A stretch of DNA of 64,000 bases from Pontimicrobium aquaticum (GCF_005047595.1 NZ_SUPL01000001.1:186001-250000), one strand, 5' to 3'. Shown: positions 23,952 through 33,919, counted from the first letter of the stretch. The notes: generated from the letters alone by a model not told the origin. Program-made: numbers and translations.

Positions 23952-25034
23952 CTAACTAATTTTTTTAGCACCAAAGCCAATTCTGTCACAAATATAATGA
24001 CCATTTTGGCAATACACAACTAACTCATTATTAATGAATTCATAAATCTCTTTCGCCTCCTTTTCTGGATATAAAATATGTACGTTTGCTCCTGCATCTA
24101 AAGTAAAGCAAATATGCAAACCTGTGTCTTGTCTAAAACGCCAAATTTTATTGATTATTTCAAGTGTATTAGGCTTCATTAAAATAAAATATGGCATACT
24201 TGTCATCATCATTCCATGGAGCGTTAGAGCCTCGCTTTCAACAATTTTAATAAACGATTTTAAATCTCCTTCTTTAAATATGCTTACCAACTTAGAGAGA
24301 TTTTCATGAGCTTGTGCAAAACGCTGTTCAGCAAAAGGATGGTTATGCATTAAGTTATGGCCTACTGTACTACTTACTTGCTTTTCGCCTTTATCAACCA
24401 ACAAAATCGTATCATGATAGTTTTTAAAATTCTCGTGAACTTCAAAAGGATATTTTACACCAAATAAATCGGAACTATTAGGAATCTCTTTATGATTCCC
24501 CCAAACTATTAAATCACCCTCAATACTTCTGCAAGCACTACCAGAACCTAATCGCGCTAAAAATGATGCCTTTTGGTTGAAAAACTCGTCAGATATTTCA
24601 GGGTTTAACGCTTTTTCCATACTCATTAAACAAAGTGACAATGCACTCATTCCTGATGCCGAAGATGCAATACCTGAACTGTGGGGGAATGTGTTTTTTG
24701 TATCTATTACAAAATGATAGTCTCTTAAAAAAGGTACATATACTTCAATTCGCTCTAAAAAAGTTTGGATTTTTGGTTTAAAATCATCCTTTTTTTCTCC
24801 ATCTAGGAATATTTCAAAAGAAAAGTCAGTATTATTTTCTTTTTTCGAACATGTTAAAGTTGTAGTTGTCTTACATGCGTCAAGTGTAAAACTAATGGAA
24901 GGATTTGCTGGAATTTGCTGTTTCTTTTTTCCCCAATATTTTACTAGAGCTATATTACTAGGTGAAGACCAAGAGTATTTATCTCCTACAAAATTTTTAT
25001 TATAATTTTTTAATATAAAGTCTTTCTCTGCCAT
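23952..25034 (-). CDS. mvaD: Diphosphomevalonate decarboxylase
   Basis: This is a 360-residue GHMP-fold enzyme making isopentenyl diphosphate. The N-terminal SSPSNIALVKYWGKK near residue 23 is the family hallmark. FPHSSGIASSASGMSAL is the ATP loop, and ACRSIEGDLIVWG holds the conserved Ser/Arg region. The C-terminal TLDAGANVHIL has the catalytic Asp. With the adjoining GHMP kinase and UbiA genes it indicates a mevalonate route to isoprenoids in this organism. Confidence 0.93.
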   Translation of the reverse strand: MAEKDFILKNYNKNFVGDKYSWSSPSNIALVKYWGKKKQQIPANPSISFTLDACKTTTTLTCSKKENNTDFSFEIFLDGEKKDDFKPKIQTFLERIEVYVPFLRDYHFVIDTKNTFPHSSGIASSASGMSALSLCLMSMEKALNPEISDEFFNQKASFLARLGSGSACRSIEGDLIVWGNHKEIPNSSDLFGVKYPFEVHENFKNYHDTILLVDKGEKQVSSTVGHNLMHNHPFAEQRFAQAHENLSKLVSIFKEGDLKSFIKIVESEALTLHGMMMTSMPYFILMKPNTLEIINKIWRFRQDTGLHICFTLDAGANVHILYPEKEAKEIYEFINNELVVYCQNGHYICDRIGFGAKKIS

Positions 25035-25040
25035 TATTTA

Positions 25041-25574
25041 TTAATCTACTGACAAAGATAACAACTTTAACATTGTGTTGTAATTTCTTGCTGTGGCATA
25101 TGTGTTGAGTTTTCGTTCAAAAAATTTGGCATCAAATTTTGACTGACCAAAACCATTCGCCGAATAATAATAAATAAAATCTTCAATAATTTGATACGCT
25201 TCTCCTTCGTAAATCTTTTCTGAAGTAATTTTTACTAACTCTTTATCTGGAGTATTGTGCAACATTATAAAGTAACTAGCCTTTTTTTCGTCTTCTGAAA
25301 ATGGAGAATTATTAAAAATACGTTGTAAATCTTGTCTGGTTTTAACTAAAACAGACACTTCAAATCCAAAATAATTTGTAATAGCCTCCTTAACTGTTTT
25401 TTCAATTTTTAGATTACTTTTTTCTGAAGATTGTAAAATCACATTACCGCTTTGAATATAGGTGCGTACATTTTTAAATCCAGATTGAGAAAACAATTCA
25501 CGCAACTCTGCCATTGGCACTTTTTTATGCCCTCCAACATTAATTCCTTTTAAAAGCGCAATGTATGTACTCAT
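25041..25574 (-). CDS. DUF1697 domain-containing protein
   Basis: The start at 25574 (MSTYIALLKGINVGGHKKV) is chosen over an in-frame start at 25613, because the ATG overlaps the upstream stop as ATGA and matches the family start. The product has 177 residues. TYIALLRGINVGG-like starts and a central RTYIQSGNVIL are the DUF1697 hallmarks. No biochemical role is known for the family. It is in the middle of a compact operon between an HI0933 flavoprotein and mvaD. Confidence 0.88.
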   Translation of the reverse strand: MSTYIALLKGINVGGHKKVPMAELRELFSQSGFKNVRTYIQSGNVILQSSEKSNLKIEKTVKEAITNYFGFEVSVLVKTRQDLQRIFNNSPFSEDEKKASYFIMLHNTPDKELVKITSEKIYEGEAYQIIEDFIYYYSANGFGQSKFDAKFFERKLNTYATARNYNTMLKLLSLSVD

Positions 25575-26782
25575 TTTGACATGGCTTTGGCTGCAATATA
25601 AGCTCCTGTCCAAGCATTTTGAAAGTTAAAACCTCCAGTTATAGCATCGATATTAATAACCTCTCCAGCAAAATATAAATTGTTATGTAATTTACTCTCA
25701 AAGGTTCTAAAATTGATTTCTTTTAAATTCACTCCTCCAGCTGTTACAAACTCTTCTTTAAAAGTACTTTTTCCATCTACACTAAAAACAGCTTGAGTAA
25801 GTTGCGAAGCTAAATTTTCTAATTGCCCTTTGTTTAAATCTGCCCAACGAGTTTCTCGATTCATATTGGAAGCTAAAACCAGTTTTTGCCATAGGCGCTT
25901 TGGCAGCTCAAACTGTGTAGATTTATAAACTGTTTTCTTTGCAAATTCCTGTTTAAACTCTTTCAAATTATCTAAACAATCTTCAAGTGATTGTCTTATA
26001 AAATTGACTTCTATTTTGAATTTATAATTGCGTTTAGCTAGCTCTATCGCTCCAAATGCAGACAGCTTTAAAATTGAAGGCGCGCTCATTCCAACATGTG
26101 TAATTAGCAAAGGACCTTCGCTCCAAAGATTAGTTTCTAGGACTTTAACCTCAACATTTTGAGCGACTACACCAGGAATATCTTTAATGCGCTCATCCTT
26201 AATATCGAATGTAAAAAGTGATGGAACAGGTTGCAAAATAGTGTGACCTAATCCTTCAAGTAATTGCCAAATCTTAGTATTGCTTCCTGTTGCAATTAAT
26301 AATTTTTTAGAAAAAAAATTTCCTTGAGACGTTTCTAATTGCCAATAGTTTTCTTCTTTTTGAATTGACTTTACCGAATGATTATATAAAACTTCTACTT
26401 GATGCTTTTTTGCTTCATTTAAGAAGCAATCTATAATGGTTTGAGAAGAATCTGTAATAGGAAACATACGTCCATCTTCCTCAATTTTTAATTCTACGCC
26501 ACGCTTTTCAAACCACTCTATAGTATCACCTGTCATGAATTGATGAAAAGGTCCCAACAATTCTTTTTCTCCACGAGGATAATTGAGTACTAACTCTGAA
26601 GGAATAAACTCGGCATGTGTGACATTGCATCGACCACCACCTGAAACTCTAACTTTATGCAAACCTTCTTTTCCGCGTTCAAGAATGGTAACTTTTAATT
26701 TAGGGTTTTGTTCAGCAATATTGATAGCTGCAAAAAAACCTGCGGCTCCACCACCAACTATAATAACATCGTAATGTTTCAT
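25571..26782 (-). CDS. HI0933-family NAD(P)/FAD-dependent oxidoreductase
   Basis: This is a 403-residue flavoprotein. FAD-binding is VIIVGGGAAGFFAAI at the N-terminus, followed by KVRVSGGGRCNVTH near residue 44 and a C-terminal FVTAGGVNLKEI and FAGEVINIDAITGGFNFQ. These are the classical HI0933/YhiN marks. Substrate unknown. It shares one base with tesB upstream and overlaps DUF1697 by 4 bp. Confidence 0.9.
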   Translation of the reverse strand: MKHYDVIIVGGGAAGFFAAINIAEQNPKLKVTILERGKEGLHKVRVSGGGRCNVTHAEFIPSELVLNYPRGEKELLGPFHQFMTGDTIEWFEKRGVELKIEEDGRMFPITDSSQTIIDCFLNEAKKHQVEVLYNHSVKSIQKEENYWQLETSQGNFFSKKLLIATGSNTKIWQLLEGLGHTILQPVPSLFTFDIKDERIKDIPGVVAQNVEVKVLETNLWSEGPLLITHVGMSAPSILKLSAFGAIELAKRNYKFKIEVNFIRQSLEDCLDNLKEFKQEFAKKTVYKSTQFELPKRLWQKLVLASNMNRETRWADLNKGQLENLASQLTQAVFSVDGKSTFKEEFVTAGGVNLKEINFRTFESKLHNNLYFAGEVINIDAITGGFNFQNAWTGAYIAAKAMSK

Positions 26783-27648
26783 TATTTATGTATTGGTCTC
26801 ATTAATCCTTCTTGAGCTACTGAAGCAATTAATTTTCCTTCTCTAGAAAAAATATTGCCTTTTGCAAATCCTCTAGCATTAGATGTGTTAGGTGATTCAA
26901 TAGAATATAGTAACCAATCATCAAAATCAAAGTCTCTAAAATACCACATCGAGTGGTCTAAACTTGCTGTTTGTGTATTTCCCCAATGAGCTTTACTGGC
27001 ATGACGATTCATAGCTGCTGCTAAAATATTATAATCGGAAATATAGGTAAGTATTTGTTGCTTTACTGCTAAATCTAGTTGTGTTGGATTTCCTTTTAAT
27101 TTAAACCACACATTCGTGAATGGTGGTAAATCTTCTTTATTAAAAGGGTTAACAACCTCAACAGGTTTAAACTCTACAGGTCTGTCAACCTGCAAAAACT
27201 CTTTGGTTCTTGGAGGGATTACTTCGCCAAACTGCTCTAACATATCTGTCCAACTCAACAACTCTTCTGGTTGTTTAATAGTATTATTCATTTCTATTTG
27301 ATGATTATAACCCTCTTCTTTTTTATGAAATGAAGCTGATAAAATAAATATAGTTGTTTCTTTTTGATGTGCTGTTACTCTACGTACTGAGAAGCTTCCA
27401 CCATCTCTAACAATACTAACATTATAAGTTATGGGCAACTCTAAATTTCCAGCTTCCAAAAAATAAGAATGCATAGAGTGTAATATTCTACCATTAGTAA
27501 TCGTTCTACAAGCTGCATTTATTGCTTGCGCCAAAACCTGACCTCCAAACACATTTGGACTCCCAACGGTTTTACTTATACCATTATATTCATTATTGCC
27601 TACCTTTTTTAAGGTTAAGATGTTTAGTAAATCATCAACAGTCGTCAT
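26782..27648 (-). CDS. tesB: Acyl-CoA thioesterase II
   Basis: This is a 288-residue double hot-dog thioesterase. Visible marks are VFGGQVLAQAINAACRT near residue 29, LHSMHSYFLEAGN near 56, GGSFSVRRVTAHQ near 83, and the C-terminal SLDHSMWYFRDFDFDDWLLY with ISREGKLIAS-like ending (FSREGKLIASVAQEGLMR). It hydrolyses acyl-CoA to free acid and CoA. It is the second gene of the eight-gene operon, 15 nt after the TonB/TPR-like gene. Confidence 0.9.
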   Translation of the reverse strand: MTTVDDLLNILTLKKVGNNEYNGISKTVGSPNVFGGQVLAQAINAACRTITNGRILHSMHSYFLEAGNLELPITYNVSIVRDGGSFSVRRVTAHQKETTIFILSASFHKKEEGYNHQIEMNNTIKQPEELLSWTDMLEQFGEVIPPRTKEFLQVDRPVEFKPVEVVNPFNKEDLPPFTNVWFKLKGNPTQLDLAVKQQILTYISDYNILAAAMNRHASKAHWGNTQTASLDHSMWYFRDFDFDDWLLYSIESPNTSNARGFAKGNIFSREGKLIASVAQEGLMRPIHK

Positions 27649-27663
27649 TATTAATCATTTTTA

Positions 27664-28362
27664 TTAATTCTTTATTGCCTTTTTAAGCTCCCTATCAGTT
27701 AAAGGTCTTGTTAATTCATTTCTGACTCTTATTTTTTTATACATCATTCTTCTACGCTCAACACCAAAAAAACCGACCTTTATATGTGCTAAAAAAATCT
27801 TATCTAATTCGTTAAACTTTTTTAAATCAAATTCGGCTCCTTTATCATCTCCCAAGACCTTTTTAATTGCTGCCCTTTCAAAATAAAACCTAGCCTCATC
27901 TTTATATTTTTCAACAAATTTATTGTACATTTTTAAAGCTTTTTCATATTTTCCCTTTTCATTTAATCGCTTTGCTTTACTATAATCATCATTAAATGTA
28001 CCCTTCTTATTTATAAAGTGAAATTTAATTTTATAGGTATAACTTGCTTCTTTTCCATGAATTAAAGTTGGGTTCCATAAACCATCCGTTTTTTGCACTG
28101 CCAACATAGCGTTTAATCCATTGGTTTTACTGCTATTAATTTCAGGAACAACATCTATTACTTCACCTTTTTCATTAATTGTAAAAGAAATTATTACTGT
28201 ACCATCGCCTGTTTCTTTATTCCCATTAAACATGAAGAATTTTGATGTAATAAATTCACTAACATCTTCTTCCTTGAAAGTAGCTCGGGTAAATTCTTCT
28301 TGAGAAACTATACTAGCACAATACATTAAAAGTATTATAAATAAAAAAGTGTAGTGTTTCAT
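27664..28362 (-). CDS. Secreted protein with TonB-C-like domain and TPR repeats
   Basis: This is a 232-residue protein with a signal peptide (MKHYTFLFIILLMYCASIVS). Residues about 45-118 resemble a TonB C-terminal fold: GTVIISFTINEKGEVIDVVP, WNPTLIHGKEASYTYKIKF. Residues about 125-190 form two TPR-like helical hairpins (AKRLNEKGKYEKALKMYNKF). No membrane helix is present, so it is not an energising TonB. It is probably periplasmic and heads the operon. Confidence 0.65.
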   Translation of the reverse strand: MKHYTFLFIILLMYCASIVSQEEFTRATFKEEDVSEFITSKFFMFNGNKETGDGTVIISFTINEKGEVIDVVPEINSSKTNGLNAMLAVQKTDGLWNPTLIHGKEASYTYKIKFHFINKKGTFNDDYSKAKRLNEKGKYEKALKMYNKFVEKYKDEARFYFERAAIKKVLGDDKGAEFDLKKFNELDKIFLAHIKVGFFGVERRRMMYKKIRVRNELTRPLTDRELKKAIKN

Positions 28363-28535
28363 AACTAGTAGCGCTTTTATTGCTCTTAAAAGTAAGAAAA
28401 CTATATAGTTTTTTGTGAATGTATTATGTAGTTTTAATAAAAAGATTCACTTAGATATAAATTTATAAATAGTTTAGCATTTTAAATTTTATATTACCTT
28501 ATTATCTCAATATATTGATATTAAACCCAATATTT

Positions 28536-29345
28536 ATGATGTTGCAAATTCATCAACTAATTATCTTTTTTCTTTTTTTTACCTCTTGCGATACAGGAGA
28601 GCTTACTGTAATTGCTGATTTACCTAACGATTTAAAAGAAATTTCTGCAACTGAAACTTTACCAAACTCCAATTTAATTTGGGTTATTGAAGATGCAGGA
28701 AACAAAAACAATATTTATGGTTTAAATACTAAAGGAAAGATTATAAAAGATATTGATGTCAATAACGCTAGTAATATAGATTGGGAAGATTTAACCTCAG
28801 ATAGTTTTGGCAATTTATACATTGGTGATTTTGGAAATAACAGTAAAAACAGAGATGATTTTACTATTTATAAAATTGCAAATACAAATACTGCTGAAAA
28901 TAAAATTACTGCAGAGAGGATCAATTTTATACTTCCAAAGGACATGAAATCTAAAGATTTTGAAGCCTTTTTTCTTTTAAATAATCACTTTTATATTTTC
29001 AGTAAAGAAAATAAATCTAGTGTGCTTATAAAAGTTCCTAATAAAATAGGAAAGCATACTGCAGAATTAGTGATTGATTTTAATTTAGATGGCAAACACC
29101 ACAAAATAACTTCGGCTGATGTTAGTGATGATGGTAAAACCATTATACTTTTAAACCATGACAAACTATGGAAAATTACCGATTTTAAAGATGATGCTTT
29201 TTTTAAAGGCACTATTGAAGAATTACCCTTTGAGCACGACTCACAAAAAGAAGGTGTTTGTTTTTTAAGTAAGACGGAAGTTTACATTACAGATGAAAAA
29301 AACAAAGGTGAAGGTGGTAACTTATATCTTTTTAATATGAATTAA
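28536..29345 (+). CDS. Predicted beta-propeller-like lipoprotein, unknown function
   Basis: The ATG at 28536 (or the next one at 28539) is chosen because it gives a lipoprotein signal with FFTSCD; the earlier ATG at 28515 adds a poor extension. The product is about 269 residues. Internal repeats of the type WVIEDAGN, LYIGDFGNN and VYITDEKN are spaced like propeller blades. DLTSDSFGNLYIGDFG suggests a surface ligand-binding or calcium-binding propeller. I do not recognise a specific family. It is convergent with the next large gene, overlapping it by 4 bp. Confidence 0.65.
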   Translation: MMLQIHQLIIFFLFFTSCDTGELTVIADLPNDLKEISATETLPNSNLIWVIEDAGNKNNIYGLNTKGKIIKDIDVNNASNIDWEDLTSDSFGNLYIGDFGNNSKNRDDFTIYKIANTNTAENKITAERINFILPKDMKSKDFEAFFLLNNHFYIFSKENKSSVLIKVPNKIGKHTAELVIDFNLDGKHHKITSADVSDDGKTIILLNHDKLWKITDFKDDAFFKGTIEELPFEHDSQKEGVCFLSKTEVYITDEKNKGEGGNLYLFNMN

Positions 29346-32300
29346 AAACTTAACCCAAACCCAAAAGAAAATCGAAATCCTTCAGCACTATTAAAGAAAT
29401 TAAAAGTACCTGATAAACTTTCGGCTGCTGTTATCCACAAACCACCACCATAATCGTTGTGCCATTTGTTTGAGTTTTTACCTCTTAACCAAACCCTACC
29501 AACATCAGCTCCTCCAAAAACACCTATTTGTAATGGTAATATATTAGTTTTAAATGATGGAAAACTATACCTAAGATCTGCACTTCCAACAAACGAGCTT
29601 TTACCTGTAAAACGCTCAGTTCTATAACCTCTTAACCCATTATTACCTCCAATATTAGCAGCTTGATAAAACACAAGTTCATCACCAAATCTTACTTGGG
29701 TTCTTACATCTGTTTTTAGTACCAGTTTTTTATTTTTTGATAACGCATTATAAAACCCTAGATCAGAATTAATAAAGCCGTAGGTGTTTTTAGTATCCTT
29801 AAATTCGGTTTTACCACCAATATTCAACATGAAGTTCATCCCTCTCGAAGGGTTTATAGTATTATCAAAACTTTTGTAGTTATATTCTATTTCTACACCT
29901 CCAAATAAGCGTCTTTTGTAAAATTCGGTATTAATTTCAGGAGCAAATTCTGATATAAATCGATCTTTGGTTTCTTCAATTTCTATACCTTCAAAAATCG
30001 TTCTAATTCCAAAGTCGCTACCAAAACCACCTTTTTTCACAACGCCTATTTTAGTGGCAATAATGCCTGTTTTAACCCTATTAAAGTCTAAATCATCTTC
30101 ATTGTTTTCTGTTTCATTACCATAGCCAAAAAAGTTATTAGTAAAATTCTCTGAAGTAAATGTTCCAGATACATTTAAATTCCAATCTTGAAATATATTT
30201 GCAAACTCTCCATTATAATTGAGAGCAAAACCTTTAGTTGCAAAAAAGTAACCACCTTTAAAGCGATGTTGTTGTGAAAAAGGGTTTCGCTGAAAGCCCT
30301 TAACCGTTTTTACAAACGAGACACCTAATTGAAACCCATCATCTGGGTTATAACCCATATTTGGGGTGATGATTGATGCTTTTGTAATGTTTTTATTAAA
30401 ATCAAAAAGATTTAGAGTATAGATATCGGTAAATTTTATTTGCCCTCCCTTATTTTCTTGTATTGTGTTTTCTTTATATTTATGGTCATACACTTTAATA
30501 CGCCTGCCATTTTTTATAATATAAGTGTCATTTCCTTGACCTCCAATAAGTCTTGTATAGATTAAATTATTTGCTTTTCCTGTAACTTTAAAAACATCTT
30601 TATCATCTAAACCGTAAATCCAAATCTCTTTAGTAATATCCCTATGGAATGTTTTATCAACCAAAACCTCACCTTTTTCACCATCAATAATTCTTGAGAT
30701 TTTTATGTGAGTTTCTTTATTGCCTGTTCGGGTTACTTCAATATAATCGTCCTTATCTGTACCTTTAAGAATCACTAATTCGCTTAAATAATTGTAATAT
30801 CGTATTGCAATATCTTGCAGGTTAGCATGTCTTCCTTTAAATTTTTGCTTGATATCTTTTAATGTTTCATCCTGCACTGATTCTGGTACTTTTGAGAACG
30901 CTAAATCAATAACCTCATCTGTAATATTGTCTTGTAAAAATTTAGCTTGTTCTAACCACTTATTTTTATTTGCTTGTTGAATAAGAACTCGGTCTAATTT
31001 AATTCCTGCACTATTCATCCACTCAATATCTCTTAATTCTTCGTCATACACCTGAAGTTGCTTTGTAGGCCCCGAAATAATTTTCATAACCCCTAATAAT
31101 GCACCATCAAAATTTGAAAACACCTGATCCCTATCCCTTGGAATTGGTTTAAAGTAGGTATCGCCATTTTCCAAATCAAATTGTGCCCATTGCCATTGGT
31201 CTTGGTGCCTATCCCAATCGCCAATTAGCATATCAAAAAGGCGTGCTCTTACAAAAGCATCTTCATCTATTTTATACTTTTCGTCTTTACGGATTTTTTT
31301 TATAATATCATATGTGCTTTTAACATCATTAACATACCCAAAGTTTTTTTCTTTAGCATAATTTTTTTCCGGACGCTCCTCAATAGTATATAATTCTCCT
31401 CCAAATTCTTCATTATATATTCCTAAGGCTTCATGCTTAGGAATATAATATAGTTGTGGATTGGTATGATAGACTTTTGCTGCTTCTGACAAATCTGGCA
31501 CTACAGTAAACGCATAAGGATGTGCAGCTGTATAAAAATCTAGAACAAGATTTTCTACTGTTGTTTTCTCAAACTCATCTTGTATATATGTGTCTTTAAA
31601 AAGTACTGTTTGTAAATATTGTGTTGCGCTTTTACGAAGTGCTCTCATATTAAGTTCTTTTCCATCTTTGGCTCTTAATCGGAGTGAACGTGTTTGATGA
31701 CCCCCACCTTTCCTTACAACTTCTAACCCTCCATAAAGCGTGTCGAGAGTAGCTACCTTAGCTTTAATTTTTGTGCTATAAATATCACGATAATGGTTTC
31801 CCCAAAGCGATTTAAAGAACCCTGTTTTATCGGTTTCTTCTTTGGTGTAAATAGACACTTCTATTTCTTGAGGGAAGCTTTTTGGTAGCTTAAATTTAGA
31901 AACATCAAACTCTTTTCTTGGTTTAAACACTTCTTTTTGATAGAGTAGCTTAGCTTTTCCATTTTCCACTCCATGAAATTTCACCCAACTACTTCCATCC
32001 TTAAAAACGGTTAACTCAGCAAAGCCTTGTTTGCCATATGAGAACAATCCGTTTTTACCCAATGAGGCTACAGATTCTTTAGACCCTGAACCAGATACTA
32101 TTTGTTTTATAGATTTATTTTCTATGTACTGTAATGAATGCTCATGACCTGAAACAAAAACCACATTTTTGGCATTTAAAGTCATTGTTTCCAACCTATT
32201 CATTAACTTATTGTAACGTTCATTATAACGATCTTGTATTGAAACGCCTCCTTGGGTTCTTACTTGTGCTAAAAGTGATGCTATAATTGGAACAGGAATT

Positions 32301-33049
32301 TTCTTTTGCGTTGGAAAAATATGCTTTGAAGCATTATAATAACCTCCATGAATGCCATTGGTGTACATTGGATGGTGCATTGCAAAAATCACCGTTTTAT
32401 TTTGTGCCTTTTTTAATTCACCTTCAATTTCTTCAAATAATCGTTCTCTAGTTTTAATTTCACAATCGTCATTAATGGTTGGGTTATCGTTCCAGTTTTC
32501 TAGATACCACTGAGTATCTATAATAATTAATTGAATTGTTTCACCTATATCTACACTTTTTAAGGGGCAACCATCTTCTGGCAAAAAGGTATTTTTACCT
32601 AATGCTTCTTCTATATACTTTTCTTCGCGTTTTAAACCTTTAAGTTTGTTTGAATACCAATCATGATTCCCAGGGATAAAAATGGTAGTTCCTTTAAAAT
32701 TCTCAACAGCATTTATTTGTGCATTTAATGCGTTTTCGGCACTTGCTCTTCCTTTTTGATTTTTATCAGGTAACCCTGACGGATAAATGTTGTCTCCCAA
32801 AAAAATGGTATAGTCTCCCTTTGTTTCCTTATCTGAAATATACGATTGAAACGTTTTTAAACCATCCGAAAGATTGTTTTTTGGAGACAAACCAGCATCT
32901 CCAATAAGGTAAAATGTTTTATCTATTTCTTTATCTGGAAAATTGTTTTGAAACTTATCTGCATTTGCATATTGTACTTTATGAGTTGCACATGCATTGA
33001 ATAACAACGATAAAAAAAAGACAGCTATTATTTTAGCATTTAATTTCAT
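29342..33049 (-). CDS. Metallophosphoesterase - kinase-like domain - outer-membrane beta-barrel protein
   Basis: This is a 1235-residue lipoprotein-type protein (lipid Cys20 in FNACAT). Residues 45-360 are a calcineurin-type phosphoesterase with all metal motifs: GDAG (50-53), GDN (85-87), GNHD (127-130), HH (225-226) and GHEH (301-304). Residues about 440-690 hold a Gly-rich KGGGHQTRSLRL, a Lys/Arg-rich strand, LIGDWDRHQDQW (608-619) and PIPRDRDQVF (635-644), an order like that of CotH/HipA/FAM20 kinases. Residues about 895-1235 look like an Omp85-type barrel ending in Phe. The protein spans the outer membrane; the substrate is unknown. Confidence 0.78.
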   Translation of the reverse strand: MKLNAKIIAVFFLSLLFNACATHKVQYANADKFQNNFPDKEIDKTFYLIGDAGLSPKNNLSDGLKTFQSYISDKETKGDYTIFLGDNIYPSGLPDKNQKGRASAENALNAQINAVENFKGTTIFIPGNHDWYSNKLKGLKREEKYIEEALGKNTFLPEDGCPLKSVDIGETIQLIIIDTQWYLENWNDNPTINDDCEIKTRERLFEEIEGELKKAQNKTVIFAMHHPMYTNGIHGGYYNASKHIFPTQKKIPVPIIASLLAQVRTQGGVSIQDRYNERYNKLMNRLETMTLNAKNVVFVSGHEHSLQYIENKSIKQIVSGSGSKESVASLGKNGLFSYGKQGFAELTVFKDGSSWVKFHGVENGKAKLLYQKEVFKPRKEFDVSKFKLPKSFPQEIEVSIYTKEETDKTGFFKSLWGNHYRDIYSTKIKAKVATLDTLYGGLEVVRKGGGHQTRSLRLRAKDGKELNMRALRKSATQYLQTVLFKDTYIQDEFEKTTVENLVLDFYTAAHPYAFTVVPDLSEAAKVYHTNPQLYYIPKHEALGIYNEEFGGELYTIEERPEKNYAKEKNFGYVNDVKSTYDIIKKIRKDEKYKIDEDAFVRARLFDMLIGDWDRHQDQWQWAQFDLENGDTYFKPIPRDRDQVFSNFDGALLGVMKIISGPTKQLQVYDEELRDIEWMNSAGIKLDRVLIQQANKNKWLEQAKFLQDNITDEVIDLAFSKVPESVQDETLKDIKQKFKGRHANLQDIAIRYYNYLSELVILKGTDKDDYIEVTRTGNKETHIKISRIIDGEKGEVLVDKTFHRDITKEIWIYGLDDKDVFKVTGKANNLIYTRLIGGQGNDTYIIKNGRRIKVYDHKYKENTIQENKGGQIKFTDIYTLNLFDFNKNITKASIITPNMGYNPDDGFQLGVSFVKTVKGFQRNPFSQQHRFKGGYFFATKGFALNYNGEFANIFQDWNLNVSGTFTSENFTNNFFGYGNETENNEDDLDFNRVKTGIIATKIGVVKKGGFGSDFGIRTIFEGIEIEETKDRFISEFAPEINTEFYKRRLFGGVEIEYNYKSFDNTINPSRGMNFMLNIGGKTEFKDTKNTYGFINSDLGFYNALSKNKKLVLKTDVRTQVRFGDELVFYQAANIGGNNGLRGYRTERFTGKSSFVGSADLRYSFPSFKTNILPLQIGVFGGADVGRVWLRGKNSNKWHNDYGGGLWITAAESLSGTFNFFNSAEGFRFSFGFGLSF

Positions 33050-33067
33050 TAAGGATTGATTAAAAAT

Positions 33068-33337
33068 CTAAGGTTTAAATTTCATGTTACATGTTTCACA
33101 AAGATAAGTATCTGCTTTTAAAGTTATTTTGTCTAAACTACGAACAACCTCGTTTATAAAATGTGAATAAGCATCAGTATTTGGTGATACATTCTTAGAG
33201 CTAATTTTTTTATAGAACTCCCCATCCCATTCCTGACTTCCCCAACAATTAGGGCAAATACCTTCAGGTGCTTTACCTGTTTCTTTTTTTTCTAACTTTT
33301 TCCCAAAATAGCTTTTAACATTGTTTATTAAATTCAT
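33068..33337 (-). CDS. Small zinc-ribbon-like protein
   Basis: This is an 89-residue soluble protein with two Cys pairs, CPNCWG (near residue 28) and CETCNMKF (near 81), spaced like a split zinc ribbon. Lys-rich N-terminus. No known function. It lies between the barrel protein and msrA on the minus strand, with 18 nt and 42 nt gaps, so it may be co-transcribed with msrB and msrA. Confidence 0.72.
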   Translation of the reverse strand: MNLINNVKSYFGKKLEKKETGKAPEGICPNCWGSQEWDGEFYKKISSKNVSPNTDAYSHFINEVVRSLDKITLKADTYLCETCNMKFKP

Positions 33338-33379
33338 TTTTCTTAATCTTTTTCTAATTATAATAGTTTGTTATATACA

Positions 33380-33919
33380 TTATTTTAATTTTTTAGCATG
33401 AAGCTTTCTAAATTTGGCTAGCTTTGGTGTAATAACAAAGCTGCAATATCCTTGTTCTTGATTGTTTTTATAGTAATCTTGATGTTCTTTTTCTGCTTCA
33501 TAAAAGATACTGAAAGAACTAATTTCGGTTACTATTGGATTTTCATAATAAGATGCCATTTCTTTAAAAACAACTTCGGCTATTTCTTTTTGAGCTTCAT
33601 TATGATAATAAATCACGGAGCGATACTGCGTACCTCTATCAGCACCTTGACGGTTTAATGTTGTTGGATCGTGGGTAGTCATGAAAATACTTAAAATGTC
33701 ATAATAAGAAATAATGTTGGCATCAAAAGTAATTTGAACGACTTCGGCATGACCTGTTAAACCAGAACACACCTCACGGTAAGTAGGGCGACCTGGAGCA
33801 TTCCCTCCAGAATATCCAGACACCACTTTCTCAACACCCTTAACCTCTATAAACACAGCTTCGGTACACCAAAAGCAGCCTCCTCCAAGGGTTGCCAATT
33901 GCAAATTTTTAGTTGTCAT
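33380..33919 (-). CDS. msrA: Peptide-methionine (S)-S-oxide reductase
   Basis: This is a 179-residue MsrA. The catalytic motif GGCFWCTEAVF is at the N-terminus. YSGGNAPGRPTYREVCSGLTGHAEV and HDPTTLNRQGADRGTQYRS follow as in the family. It has no signal peptide, so it is cytoplasmic. It overlaps msrB by 11 bp, so the pair repairs both stereoisomers of oxidised methionine. Confidence 0.95.
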   Translation of the reverse strand: MTTKNLQLATLGGGCFWCTEAVFIEVKGVEKVVSGYSGGNAPGRPTYREVCSGLTGHAEVVQITFDANIISYYDILSIFMTTHDPTTLNRQGADRGTQYRSVIYYHNEAQKEIAEVVFKEMASYYENPIVTEISSFSIFYEAEKEHQDYYKNNQEQGYCSFVITPKLAKFRKLHAKKLK

